Assembly (NCBI RefSeq): GCF_030294945.1
Contig: NZ_AP018448.1
Span: forward strand, 6,168,001 to 6,232,000
Direction: 5' to 3'
Origin: Streptomyces graminofaciens
Lineage (GTDB): Bacteria > Actinomycetota > Actinomycetes > Streptomycetales > Streptomycetaceae
DNA length: 64,000 bases
Shown here: piece by piece, positions 40,926-48,608 of the stretch
How the letters are laid out: the number at the start of each line of letters is the position of its first letter
Numbering within the stretch: the stretch's first letter is position 1
Made by a program: the position numbers and the translations under genes
Notes under the pieces: model-generated
Database searches by the model: none
Told to the model about the DNA's origin: nothing
What the model saw: the letters and a program-made list of their open reading frames with translations, nothing else

Positions 40926-42055
40926 CGCCCTTTCGGCAGGCCCAGGATCCGCTCGGCCACGATGTTCCGCTGGATCTCGGAGGTCCCGGCCGCGATGGTG
41001 TACGAGAGGGAGGACAGCCGGTCGAGGACCCAGCGGCGGTCGAGGTCGAGCGAGGCCGCGCCCAGGACCTCGGCGGCGGCGTCGTACAGCTCCTGACGCG
41101 CGCGCGAGTACCTCAGTTTGAAAACCGAACCCCCGACACCGGGCATTCCACCACTGGCTTCCGCCTCGCTGACGTTCCACTGCGTCAGCCGCCACAGCGC
41201 ACGGAACTCGGCGTTCAGCCGCCCGAGCCGACGGCGTACGGCCGGGTCGTCCCAACGCCCGTTCGCCCGCGCCTCCCGCGCGACCTCGCCCAACACGCGC
41301 CGACAGGCCACCACTTCCCCCACGAACGCCGTACCGCGCTCGAACGACAGGGTCACCATGGTCACGCGCCAGCCGTCGTTCTCCTCCCCGACCCGGTTGG
41401 CCACCGGGACCCGCACCTCGTCGAGGAAGACCTCGGCGAACTCGGTGGAACCGGCGAGGGTCCGCAGGGGCCGTACGGTCACGCCGGGCGCGTCCATGGG
41501 CATGGCCAGCCAGGTGATCCCGCGATGCCTGGGGGCGTCCCCGTCCGTGCGGACCAACAACTCGCACCAGTCGGCGACTTCGGCGTGGGAGGTCCAGATC
41601 TTGGAACCGCTCACCACATAGTGGTCACCGTCCTTACGGGCACGCGTGCGAAGTGAGGCCAGGTCCGACCCGGCGTCCGGCTCGCTGAACCCCTGACACC
41701 AGACCTCGTCGCCGCGCAGGATCGGCGGCAGCCACCGGGCCCGCTGCCCGGCCGTGCCCTCGGCGGCGATCGTGGGCCCGGCGTGCAGCAGGCCCACGAA
41801 GTTCGCGCCGACATAGGGCGCGCCCGCCTTCTCCGTCTCCTCCAGGAAGATCAACCGGGTGGTCGGCGAGGCGTCCCAGTGGACGTCGGCGTACCCGGCG
41901 TCGTACAGCATCCGCTGCCAGCCGAGGTCGTACGCGCGCCGTCCGGGCCAGTCGTCGGGCGACGGCTTCGGCGGCAGCGAGGGCAGCGCCTTCGCCAGCC
42001 ACTCCCGCAGCCGCGCCCGGAACTCGTCCTCCTCCGGGGTGTGGGCGAGGTCCAT
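40922..42055 (-). CDS. acyl-CoA dehydrogenase, full-length subunit
   Basis: A 377-aa flavoprotein. Landmarks: MDLAHTPEEDEFRARLREWL, VWCQGFSEPDAGSDLASLRT, KIWTSHAEVADWCELLVRT, LSFERGTAFVGEVVACR and the C-terminal AAGTSEIQRNIVAERILGLP. It matches the long partner of heteromeric steroid-type acyl-CoA dehydrogenases, with the short partner encoded immediately downstream. Its ATG overlaps the TAA of the amidohydrolase gene (TAATG). Together they would form a bifunctional FAD enzyme acting on a bulky, probably branched or ring-bearing acyl-CoA, an inference from subunit architecture. Expression should come from the operator-controlled promoter at 43.28 kb. Confidence 0.92.
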   Translation of the reverse strand: MDLAHTPEEDEFRARLREWLAKALPSLPPKPSPDDWPGRRAYDLGWQRMLYDAGYADVHWDASPTTRLIFLEETEKAGAPYVGANFVGLLHAGPTIAAEGTAGQRARWLPPILRGDEVWCQGFSEPDAGSDLASLRTRARKDGDHYVVSGSKIWTSHAEVADWCELLVRTDGDAPRHRGITWLAMPMDAPGVTVRPLRTLAGSTEFAEVFLDEVRVPVANRVGEENDGWRVTMVTLSFERGTAFVGEVVACRRVLGEVAREARANGRWDDPAVRRRLGRLNAEFRALWRLTQWNVSEAEASGGMPGVGGSVFKLRYSRARQELYDAAAEVLGAASLDLDRRWVLDRLSSLSYTIAAGTSEIQRNIVAERILGLPKGR

Positions 42056-43251
42056 TACTTGTCGAAGTCCAGGTCGAGCATGCGGATCGCGTTGCCGCGC
42101 ATCAGCTTGTAGACCGTCTCGTCGTCGAGGCCCTTCACATGGTCGAGGGCGACCTCCTTGGTGTGCGGGAAGGTCGAGTCGACGTGCGGATAGTCGGTCT
42201 CGAAGGTGGCGTTGTCCCGGCCGACCACGTCCAGGGACGCGACCCCGTGCTTGTCCCGGAAGAAGCAGCAGTACATCTGCCGGTAGTAGTACGTGGACGG
42301 CGGCTCGGGGATCAGATCGCGGACGCCGCCCCAGGCGCGGTGCTCCTCCCAGACGTCGTCGGCGCGTTCGAGGGCGTACGGGATCCAGCCCATCTGGCCC
42401 TCGCTGTACGCCAGCTTGAGGCGCGGGTGGCGCACCAGGACCCCGCTGAAGAGGAAGTCCATCATCGACGCCATCGCGTTGTTGAAGGAGAGGGAGGCCT
42501 GGACGGCGGGGGGCGCGTCCGGTGAGGCGGCGGGCATCTGGGAGCTGGACCCGATGTGCATGTTGATCACCGTCCCGGTCTCCTCGCACACCCCGAAGAA
42601 GGGGTCCCAGTAACCGGAGTGGATGGACGGCAGCCCCAGATGGGTCGGGATCTCGGAGAAGGTGACCGCGCGCACGCCCCGGGCCGCGTTCCGGCGGATC
42701 TCCGCCACCGCGAGGTCGATGTCCCACAGCGGGATCAGGCACAGCGGGATGAGCCTGCCGCCGCTGTCGCCGCACCACTCCTCGACCATCCAGTCGTTGT
42801 AGGCGCGCACACAGGCCAGCGCGACCTCCTTGTCGTGCGCCTCGGCGAAGGTCTGCCCGCAGAAGCGCGGGAAGGAGGGGAAGCAGAGGGAGGCCTCGAC
42901 GTGGTTGAGGTCCATGTCCGCGAGCCGCGCCTTGGGGTCCCAGCAGCCGCGCCGCATCTCCTCCCGGGTGATCCCCTCCAGCGTCATCTCGTCCCGGTCG
43001 AAACCGACGGCGGCGATGTTCCGCTTGTACGGGAACTTCAGGTCCTCGTAGATCCACCAGTCGGTCGGCTGCCCCTCCGGATCCATCGTGATCTGGTACT
43101 TCCCGGCGACGTACGCGAGCTCCCCGATCCCGGCGGTGAGGGCCTGCGGCCCGCGCTCGCGGTACTTCTCGGGCAGCCAGGTCTCGAAGAGATGCGCGGG
43201 CTCAATCACATGGTCGTCGACGCTGATGATGCGGGGCAGTTCGGTCGTCAT
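42055..43251 (-). CDS. amidohydrolase of the ACMSD-like TIM-barrel family
   Basis: A 398-aa metal-dependent hydrolase or decarboxylase of the amidohydrolase_2 family. The metal-site start SVDDHVIEPAHLFETWLP is a VDxHxxEP variant, and later blocks are NHVEASLCFPSFPRFCGQTF, INMHIGSSSQMP (a His ligand) and FETDYPHVDSTFPHT (the C-terminal Asp). Members include ACMSD and gamma-resorcylate decarboxylase. Similar genes are frequent next to acyl-CoA dehydrogenases in actinobacterial steroid or aromatic clusters, where they may hydrolyse ring lactones or thioesters; the exact reaction is unknown. It is the first gene of the operon, with two operators in the 85-bp divergent promoter. Confidence 0.88.
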   Translation of the reverse strand: MTTELPRIISVDDHVIEPAHLFETWLPEKYRERGPQALTAGIGELAYVAGKYQITMDPEGQPTDWWIYEDLKFPYKRNIAAVGFDRDEMTLEGITREEMRRGCWDPKARLADMDLNHVEASLCFPSFPRFCGQTFAEAHDKEVALACVRAYNDWMVEEWCGDSGGRLIPLCLIPLWDIDLAVAEIRRNAARGVRAVTFSEIPTHLGLPSIHSGYWDPFFGVCEETGTVINMHIGSSSQMPAASPDAPPAVQASLSFNNAMASMMDFLFSGVLVRHPRLKLAYSEGQMGWIPYALERADDVWEEHRAWGGVRDLIPEPPSTYYYRQMYCCFFRDKHGVASLDVVGRDNATFETDYPHVDSTFPHTKEVALDHVKGLDDETVYKLMRGNAIRMLDLDFDK

Positions 43252-43279
43252 GGGTCCCCTCCGCCGGACGGTATCGATC

Positions 43280-43292
43280 TGATGGTCCGTCA
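43280..43292. promoter_or_regulatory. operator palindrome 9, TGATGGTCCGTCA
   Basis: Within GATCTGATGGTCCGTCAGAT, 29 bp from the amidohydrolase start. Confidence 0.8.
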
Positions 43293-43306
43293 GATAGCAT
43301 CGCATC

Positions 43307-43319
43307 TGACGAGTCGTCA
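43307..43319. promoter_or_regulatory. operator palindrome 10, TGACGAGTCGTCA (perfect)
   Basis: Within ATCTGACGAGTCGTCAG, just before the RBS of the AMP-forming ligase gene. Its centre is 27 bp from that of site 9. Confidence 0.8.
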
Positions 43320-43336
43320 GCCAAGGAGGGGTGGCC

Positions 43337-44836
43337 GTGAACGAGACCCCGAACTCCCTGAGTTCCGCGCCGACGTTGTGGGACCTGCTCGCCCGCCGCG
43401 CCGACCTCACCCCCGATCGCCCGGTCCTCCTCCAGGACGACCGCTCCCTGACCTTCGGGGAACTGCGCGCGCGTGCCGAACGCGTCGCGGCCGGCCTCCA
43501 CGACCTGGGCGTCCGCCCCGGCACGGTCGTCGCCTGGCAGCTGCCCACCCGGATCGAGACGGCCGTGCTGTCCTTCGCCCTGGCCCGCCTCGGCGCCGTG
43601 CAGTCACCGGTCATCCCCTTCTACCGCGACCGCGAGGTCGGCTTCGCGCTGCGCGAGTCCAAGGCCGAGTTCTTCGCCGTACCCGGGACCTGGCGGGACT
43701 TCGACCACACGGAGATGGCACGTCGGCTCGGCGCCAAGGGCGTCTTCGAGGCGTACGACCGCCTGCCCGAAGGGGACGCGGGCATACTGCCCCCACCACC
43801 CGCCGACGGCACGACCGTCCGCTGGATCTACTGGACCTCGGGCACCACCTCCGACCCCAAGGGCGTCCTCCACACGGACCGTTCGCTGATCGCGGGCGGC
43901 TCCTGCCTCGCCCACGCGCTACGGCTCACGGCGTCCGACGTCGGCTCGATCGCCTTCCCTTACGCCCACATAGGCGGCCCCGACTACATGGTGATGCTCC
44001 TGCTGTACGGCTTCCCGGCCGTGCTGTTCGAGCACTTCGCGCTGCCGGCCGCGCTGGACGGCTACCGCAGGCACGGGGTGACGGTGGCGGGCGGGTCGAC
44101 GGCGTTCTACTCGATGTTCCTCGCCGAGCAGCGCAGACAGCCGGGGTCCCCGGTCGTGCCCTCGCTACGGCTCCTCGCGGGCGGCGGGGCACCGAAGCCG
44201 CCGGAGGTCTACCACGCGGTCGTACGCGAGATGGGCGTCCAGCTCACCCACGGGTACGGCATGACCGAGGTGCCGATGATCACCATGGGGTCGCCGGGCG
44301 ACACGGCGGAGCAACTGGCGACGACCGAGGGGCGGCCGCCGTCGGGGATGGAGATACGGATCGCGGAGGGCGGGGAGGTGCGGTTGCGCGGTGAGGCCGT
44401 CTGCCAGGGGTATCTGGACCCGGCGCAGACCGCTGCGGCCTTCGACGAGGACGGGTTCCTGCGCACCGGTGACCTGGGGCGGGTGACGGACAGCGGGCAC
44501 CTCGTGCTCACCGGGCGGCTGAAGGACGTGATCATCCGCAAGGGGGAGAACATCTCGGCGAAGGAGATCGAGGACCTGCTGGCCGCGCATCCGGCGGTGG
44601 GCGACGTGGCCGTCATCGGGCTGCCGAACGCCGAGCGCGGGGAGCTGGTGTGCGCGGTGGTCGAGCAGCCGCCGGGGGCCGGCCCCCTGACGCTGAAGCA
44701 GGTCACCGACCATCTGCGCGCTGAAGGGCTGTCCGTCCACAAGCTGCCGGAGCGGCTGGAGGTGGTGGACGCCCTTCCGCGCAACGACACCCTGCGGAAG
44801 GTGCTCAAGTACAAGCTGAGGGAACGCTATTCATGA
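43337..44836 (+). CDS. AMP-forming acyl-CoA synthetase/ligase (ANL superfamily)
   Basis: A 499-aa adenylate-forming enzyme that activates a carboxylic acid as acyl-AMP and then acyl-CoA. Motifs: YWTSGTTSDPKGVLHT (A3, P-loop-like), HGYGMTEVPM (A5), GFLRTGDLGRV (A7), KDVIIRKGENISAKEIEDLL (A8) and the catalytic Lys in RNDTLRKVLKYKLRE (A10). It resembles the cyclohexanecarboxylate/3-oxocholest-type ligases (FadD17/FadD19-like groups) more than acetyl-CoA synthetase, but the substrate is not readable. GTG 43337 lies 8 bases after AAGGAGG; GTG 43331 would be too close. It is divergent from the amidohydrolase operon under two shared operators. Confidence 0.92.
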   Translation: MNETPNSLSSAPTLWDLLARRADLTPDRPVLLQDDRSLTFGELRARAERVAAGLHDLGVRPGTVVAWQLPTRIETAVLSFALARLGAVQSPVIPFYRDREVGFALRESKAEFFAVPGTWRDFDHTEMARRLGAKGVFEAYDRLPEGDAGILPPPPADGTTVRWIYWTSGTTSDPKGVLHTDRSLIAGGSCLAHALRLTASDVGSIAFPYAHIGGPDYMVMLLLYGFPAVLFEHFALPAALDGYRRHGVTVAGGSTAFYSMFLAEQRRQPGSPVVPSLRLLAGGGAPKPPEVYHAVVREMGVQLTHGYGMTEVPMITMGSPGDTAEQLATTEGRPPSGMEIRIAEGGEVRLRGEAVCQGYLDPAQTAAAFDEDGFLRTGDLGRVTDSGHLVLTGRLKDVIIRKGENISAKEIEDLLAAHPAVGDVAVIGLPNAERGELVCAVVEQPPGAGPLTLKQVTDHLRAEGLSVHKLPERLEVVDALPRNDTLRKVLKYKLRERYS

Positions 44837-44852
44837 GCTGCCGCGGGAGCGG

Positions 44853-45365
44853 CTACTCGGGAACCGTGAAATAGCGCGCGAACGCCGTCACGACCTCCGT
44901 CTCGTTCACCTTGCCGTCGGCGTCGGCGTCGAGGGCGGCCGCGGCCGAGGAGGCGATGTGCTCGGGGGCGCCGAGGGCCTTGATGACGCGGGCGACCTCG
45001 TCCACGGTGGCCGAGCCGTCCCCGTCGGTGTCCGCGACGGCGAGGGCCGCGTGCAGGAAGGGGCGGGCGATCTCGGCGAAACGGTCGGGGTTGTCGCGCA
45101 GCCGTTTGACCGCGCCGTTCACGAACTCGTCCCGGGTGATGCGCTGGTCGCCGTCCCGGTCCGCTATCCCGGCCATGCCCTGCCAGAAGGCCTCCGCACC
45201 GATGTACAGGGCCTGGCCCTTGTCGCACCGGGCGGTGGTGCCGAACTCGGCGAGCACCGCCTTGGTCGCCGCGCTGAAGTCCTCGCGGTCGATATAGCCG
45301 TTGCCGTCCTGGTCGAAGGTGGCGAACCGGGCGGCGATCCTGTGCTCGTACTCGCTGCTGACCAT
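44853..45365 (-). CDS. calerythrin-like EF-hand calcium-binding protein
   Basis: A 170-aa cytoplasmic protein with four EF-hand loops: DQDGNGYIDRED (about residues 18-29), DRDGDQRITRDE (about 68-79), DTDGDGSATVDE (about 111-122) and DADADGKVNETE (about 145-156). All have acidic residues at positions 1, 3, 5 and 12, so calcium binding is likely. Length and spacing match calerythrin of Saccharopolyspora and Streptomyces homologues, which serve as calcium buffers or sensors. It converges with the ligase gene over 16 bp. A palindrome GTCAG-N6-CTGAC lies upstream at 45410-45425. Confidence 0.92.
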   Translation of the reverse strand: MVSSEYEHRIAARFATFDQDGNGYIDREDFSAATKAVLAEFGTTARCDKGQALYIGAEAFWQGMAGIADRDGDQRITRDEFVNGAVKRLRDNPDRFAEIARPFLHAALAVADTDGDGSATVDEVARVIKALGAPEHIASSAAAALDADADGKVNETEVVTAFARYFTVPE

Positions 45366-45409
45366 GTCTTTCAGGCCCGCCTTACGTGAAGAGAGATGCG
45401 TCTCGTCCG

Positions 45410-45425
45410 TCAGTTGCGTCTGACA
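45410..45425. promoter_or_regulatory. inverted repeat GTCAGTTGCGTCTGAC upstream of the EF-hand gene
   Basis: Perfect 5-bp arms with a 6-bp spacer, 45 bp before the EF-hand start. It contains operator half-sites in reversed order, so it may be a degenerate relative of the catabolic operators or unrelated. Confidence 0.35.
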
Positions 45426-45542
45426 TACCTGGCGGTACGTCTGCGTCGGAGCGTACGACGTCGGGGGCCCTCGGCGGGCGGGAAAGCGGCGCTTGTACCA
45501 AGACTGCGGGAATCCTGAAACAACAGTGTGGCTTCCGGGGTG

Positions 45543-45929
45543 TCACGCGGAGAGGGAATCGTCCTCCGCCACCGCCGAGGTGACGTCCGGGTGGACGTCG
45601 AAGAGGCGGCGGACGCCGAGGGCTGCGAGGACGCGGTTGACGTGCGCGCCGTCGGACGGGCCGCCGCCCGGCCGCACGTCCGGCGGCAGGATCAGCCGCA
45701 GCCGGCCCCGGCAGGAGCGCATGAGCCTACGGGTGGCGATGAGCACCCCCACTCCGCTGGAGTCGCAGAAGACGACCGCCGAGAGGTCGAGAACGAGACT
45801 TCGCCGGCCGTCGGCCACCGCTCTGTGCACCCGCTGACGGAGCACCGGTGAGGTGACCAGATCCATCTCCCCCGACACCCGCAGCACGGCCCAGTCACCC
45901 TGCTCGTCGTCGGTCACTTCGAACGCCAC
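45543..45929 (-). CDS. STAS-domain anti-sigma factor antagonist
   Basis: A 128-aa SpoIIAA/RsbV-type protein. The STAS core has VSGEMDLVTSPVLRQRV, LVLDLSAVVFCDSSGVGVLI with the phosphorylatable Ser in CDSSG, and a C-terminal helix. Such proteins bind RsbW-like kinases and free a sigma factor when unphosphorylated. An ECF-type sigma gene lies divergently 430 bp away, and remembered synteny places a similar STAS/sigma pair in S. coelicolor (SCO4410/SCO4409), so the arrangement is probably conserved. Start is GTG 45929. Its direct partners are not encoded immediately beside it. Confidence 0.9.
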   Translation of the reverse strand: MAFEVTDDEQGDWAVLRVSGEMDLVTSPVLRQRVHRAVADGRRSLVLDLSAVVFCDSSGVGVLIATRRLMRSCRGRLRLILPPDVRPGGGPSDGAHVNRVLAALGVRRLFDVHPDVTSAVAEDDSLSA

Positions 45930-46135
45930 CGCGATGCCTCTCAGTCGCCGAACCGGAAGCTACTGCACCACTTCCTGCTGCGCGGCTGCCCCGCCCTCGT
46001 TCCATGAAACACCCGCCGGCGAGCGAGGGACCGTGCCAAGCGAGCCATTTCACGGGCCTTTTCGGTGCGATTTCAATCGACTACGGTCACGCGTGCTCAC
46101 ATACTGATCATCAAGAGAGCGAATACGGGCCAGGT

Positions 46136-46166
46136 GTGGTCGCCTTCATGCAGGGCAGGCGACCAC
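46136..46166. other. 10-bp inverted repeat in the sigma/STAS divergent region
   Basis: GTGGTCGCCT (46136-46145) and AGGCGACCAC (46157-46166) are perfect complements with an 11-base loop, about 195 bp before the sigma gene. It is an RNA hairpin or an operator. The rest of 45930-46359 shows no gene that I can support. Confidence 0.55.
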
Positions 46167-46359
46167 GAGAGAGTGCCCCAAGGGGTGAAGTGCCCTACCA
46201 CCTTTGGACTTGTGAGGGGCGCACAATGCCACAAAGGGGCGTGCGCGGTCGGCGGTGCCGACTACATTCGAGAAGGCAGTGCACTCAGGCTGGACACACA
46301 CGACACACACGGGCCGACACCAGGAACGGCGCAGTACGACCAGGGGGTGAGGGAGCCGT

Positions 46360-46941
46360 ATGCCGACGAAGGACGCACCGCCTCGCTGGGACCGCAGGAT
46401 GCAGCAACGACTGGCCCACGGCGAGGCGGCCGCCCTCGGCGAGCTGTACGACCGGTTCGCGACGCTCGTGCGCGGCCTCGCCCACCGCGTCCTCGGTGAC
46501 GAACCCGCCGCCGACTCCCTCACCCGCGAGGTGTTCCTCCGGATCTGGGAGAACCCCGAGGCGTACGACCCCAAGCAGGGCCCCCTGCGTTCCTGGGTCG
46601 CCGCGCTGACCCACCGCCTGGCCGTGCAGCGCCTGCGCGCCACCGAGACCGCCGCGCTCGCCCGGGGCGGCACCGGCACCAGCGAGGACCTGGAGCGCAA
46701 GGTCCACCGCGCCTCGGTCGCCGCCCGCGCCGACTACATAGTCCAGGCGATGCCGGCGCCCCTGCGCGCCGCCCTGGAACTGGCGTACTTCGAGCGCCGC
46801 GACTACCGCCAGACCGCCACCGACCTCGGCGTCACGGCGGACGAGGCCCGCCGCCGGCTCCGCCTCGGCCTCCAACTCCTCTCCACCGCCCACGACACGG
46901 GCTCCTCCGGCGCCCCGCCCGAACACGGCGGTGCCGTGTGA
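46360..46941 (+). CDS. ECF-type RNA polymerase sigma factor
   Basis: A 193-aa sigma-70-family factor. Region 2 is present as AAALGELYDRFATLVRGLAHRVLGDEPAADSLTREVFLRIWE, shown here as its parts GELYDRFATLVRG and TREVFLRIWENP, and region 4 as LRAALELAYFERRDYRQTAT plus DLGVTADEARRRLRLGL. It pairs with the zinc-finger protein whose GTG start overlaps its stop (GTGA), the standard sigma/anti-sigma layout. GAGGGAG precedes the ATG. The promoter region contains an inverted repeat at 46136. The regulon is unknown; the presence of an MDMPI domain in the partner suggests a thiol or redox signal. Confidence 0.88.
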   Translation: MPTKDAPPRWDRRMQQRLAHGEAAALGELYDRFATLVRGLAHRVLGDEPAADSLTREVFLRIWENPEAYDPKQGPLRSWVAALTHRLAVQRLRATETAALARGGTGTSEDLERKVHRASVAARADYIVQAMPAPLRAALELAYFERRDYRQTATDLGVTADEARRRLRLGLQLLSTAHDTGSSGAPPEHGGAV

Positions 46942-48461
46942 ACGGGGGCGCGGACCGCTTCGAGGCGTACGACGACGGGGAGGACCGGGAGCCGTACGGG
47001 CACGGCACGGGCGTACCGGCGCCCCGGGACGGCTTCGAGCGGGACAGGGACCCGAGCGACTCGGGCCGGGCTTCGGGCTCCGACGACGTACGAGGCGACG
47101 CCGGTGATGGCGACGACGGCGATGGCGGCGGCGACCGTGGTTCGGCGGGAGGCGGCGCAGGAGGTGCGGGAGGCGGAGGCACGGGCGGGGACGGGGGCGG
47201 CTCCGAGGCCGGCGGAGGACCGCCCCGCATCCCGCTGCCACGGGCCTCCGTCGAGGACACCGGGCTGCCGTTGCCCGAACCGGGCCCCCTCGGCCCCCTC
47301 CCCGATCCGCCGCCGGTGGCACTCGTGCCGCTCGTGCTGGAGCACCGGGTGCTCAAGGCTCTGCTCGGCGCCTGGGCCCTGGCGGCCTGCTCGCCGGAGG
47401 AGGCACTGGCCGTCGAGGACCACCTCGGTTCGTGCGGCTCCTGCGCCGACGAGGCCCGGCGGCTGCGCGAGGCCGTGGGCCTGCTGCACCCGCCCGAGAG
47501 CCTCGACCTCGACCCGTCCCTGCGCACCCAGGTCCTGGAGAACTGTTTGGGCCGCCGCCCCGCCCGTATCCCCGTACCGCGCTGGGCGGCCCCGTACGAC
47601 GCGGAGACCGCCCGGCTGGACGCGTTGCTCCAGGACATCGGCGACGCGGAGTGGCACGCTCCGGTGCGGCTGCGGTGGTTCGAGGGCGAGGGCCCGGTGA
47701 GCCGGCGTACGACCGTCGCCGGGGTCATCGCCCACCTGCTGACGGTCGACGGGATCGTGGCGGTCGCGCTCGGCCTGGACGACCCGATCGGCCCGCTCGA
47801 CGAGGCGCCCGAGGCGACGACGCCCGAAGCGCGCACGGAGGCGTACTGGAAGGCGTCGCACTATCCGCCGACCCGGGCGATCCGGGTGCCCTGGCGGGAG
47901 CAGAGCCACACGATCGTCCGTACGACGTCGTTCACGGACGGCGACTCCGACGGCTCGGGGCGCCTGGCCGTCCCGTACGGCGGTTTCACGCTGCCGCTGC
48001 GGGACGCGATGCTCGACCGGGCGTTCGAATGCTGGATCCATGCGGAGGACATCGCGGAGGCGGTGGACTACCCCTACGAGGCGCCCTCGGCACGGCATCT
48101 GCACGGCATGATCGACCTGGCGGCACGGATGCTGCCCGGCGCGCTGGCCGAGCGCCGCCGGGGCGGGTTCGCGCCGCCGCCCGCGGAGGGCCGCCATCTG
48201 GTGCCGGCCGGGGCACCCGGGCGCAGCCTGCGGCTGGAGATCGAGGGCTCCGGCGGCGGCGAGTGGTTCATCCCCCTCGACTCCCCCGCGGCCGCGGGCT
48301 CCGCCGAGCACGAGGTGGCCCACGTGGCCCTGGACGGCGTCGAATTCTGCCGCCTGGCCGCGGGCCACGTCCCCCCGGAGGAGGCGGCCGCAGGCCAGGG
48401 AGGCGACCGCCAGGCGATCAAGGACGTGTTGTTCGCGGCGGCGTCGCTGAGCCGGATGTAG
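46938..48461 (+). CDS. zinc-finger anti-sigma factor fused to an MDMPI (DinB/mycothiol-dependent) domain
   Basis: A 507-aa protein. After a Gly/Asp-rich, probably disordered segment (about residues 1-95) comes a ZAS-type zinc finger: EHRVLKALLGAWALAACSPE, then EDHLGSCGSCADEARRLREA with the HxxxCxxC ligands (about 160-168). The second half (about 215-505) matches the mycothiol maleylpyruvate isomerase N-terminal (DinB-like helical) and C-terminal domains, seen in TVAGVIAHLLTVDGIVAVAL and FECWIHAEDIAEAVDYP. It is translationally coupled to the sigma gene and should sequester that factor; the MDMPI part may sense mycothiol or a related ligand. No transmembrane segment is evident, so the complex is cytoplasmic. 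Confidence 0.85.
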   Translation: MNGGADRFEAYDDGEDREPYGHGTGVPAPRDGFERDRDPSDSGRASGSDDVRGDAGDGDDGDGGGDRGSAGGGAGGAGGGGTGGDGGGSEAGGGPPRIPLPRASVEDTGLPLPEPGPLGPLPDPPPVALVPLVLEHRVLKALLGAWALAACSPEEALAVEDHLGSCGSCADEARRLREAVGLLHPPESLDLDPSLRTQVLENCLGRRPARIPVPRWAAPYDAETARLDALLQDIGDAEWHAPVRLRWFEGEGPVSRRTTVAGVIAHLLTVDGIVAVALGLDDPIGPLDEAPEATTPEARTEAYWKASHYPPTRAIRVPWREQSHTIVRTTSFTDGDSDGSGRLAVPYGGFTLPLRDAMLDRAFECWIHAEDIAEAVDYPYEAPSARHLHGMIDLAARMLPGALAERRRGGFAPPPAEGRHLVPAGAPGRSLRLEIEGSGGGEWFIPLDSPAAAGSAEHEVAHVALDGVEFCRLAAGHVPPEEAAAGQGGDRQAIKDVLFAAASLSRM

Positions 48462-48479
48462 CTGAACCGACCCGCGCCC

Positions 48480-48565
48480 CGGATCTTTCAGAGGCGCCGG
48501 GAACCGCGCGAGCAACCACAACGCAGCCGCACCCGCAGCCGCGACACCACACGCACCCCCGAGCC
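48480..48565. repeat. dispersed intergenic repeat, copy B
   Basis: It shares with copy A (36363-36466) the blocks GGATCTTTCAG, GGCGC, GGGAAC, ACCACAACGCA and GCACCCCCGAGC, with similar spacing. It fills the gap between convergent genes. Confidence 0.75.
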
Positions 48566-48608
48566 ATTGGGCTCACCCGTGCCGCCCCAGCGGCACGACT
48601 GCCCGCGG

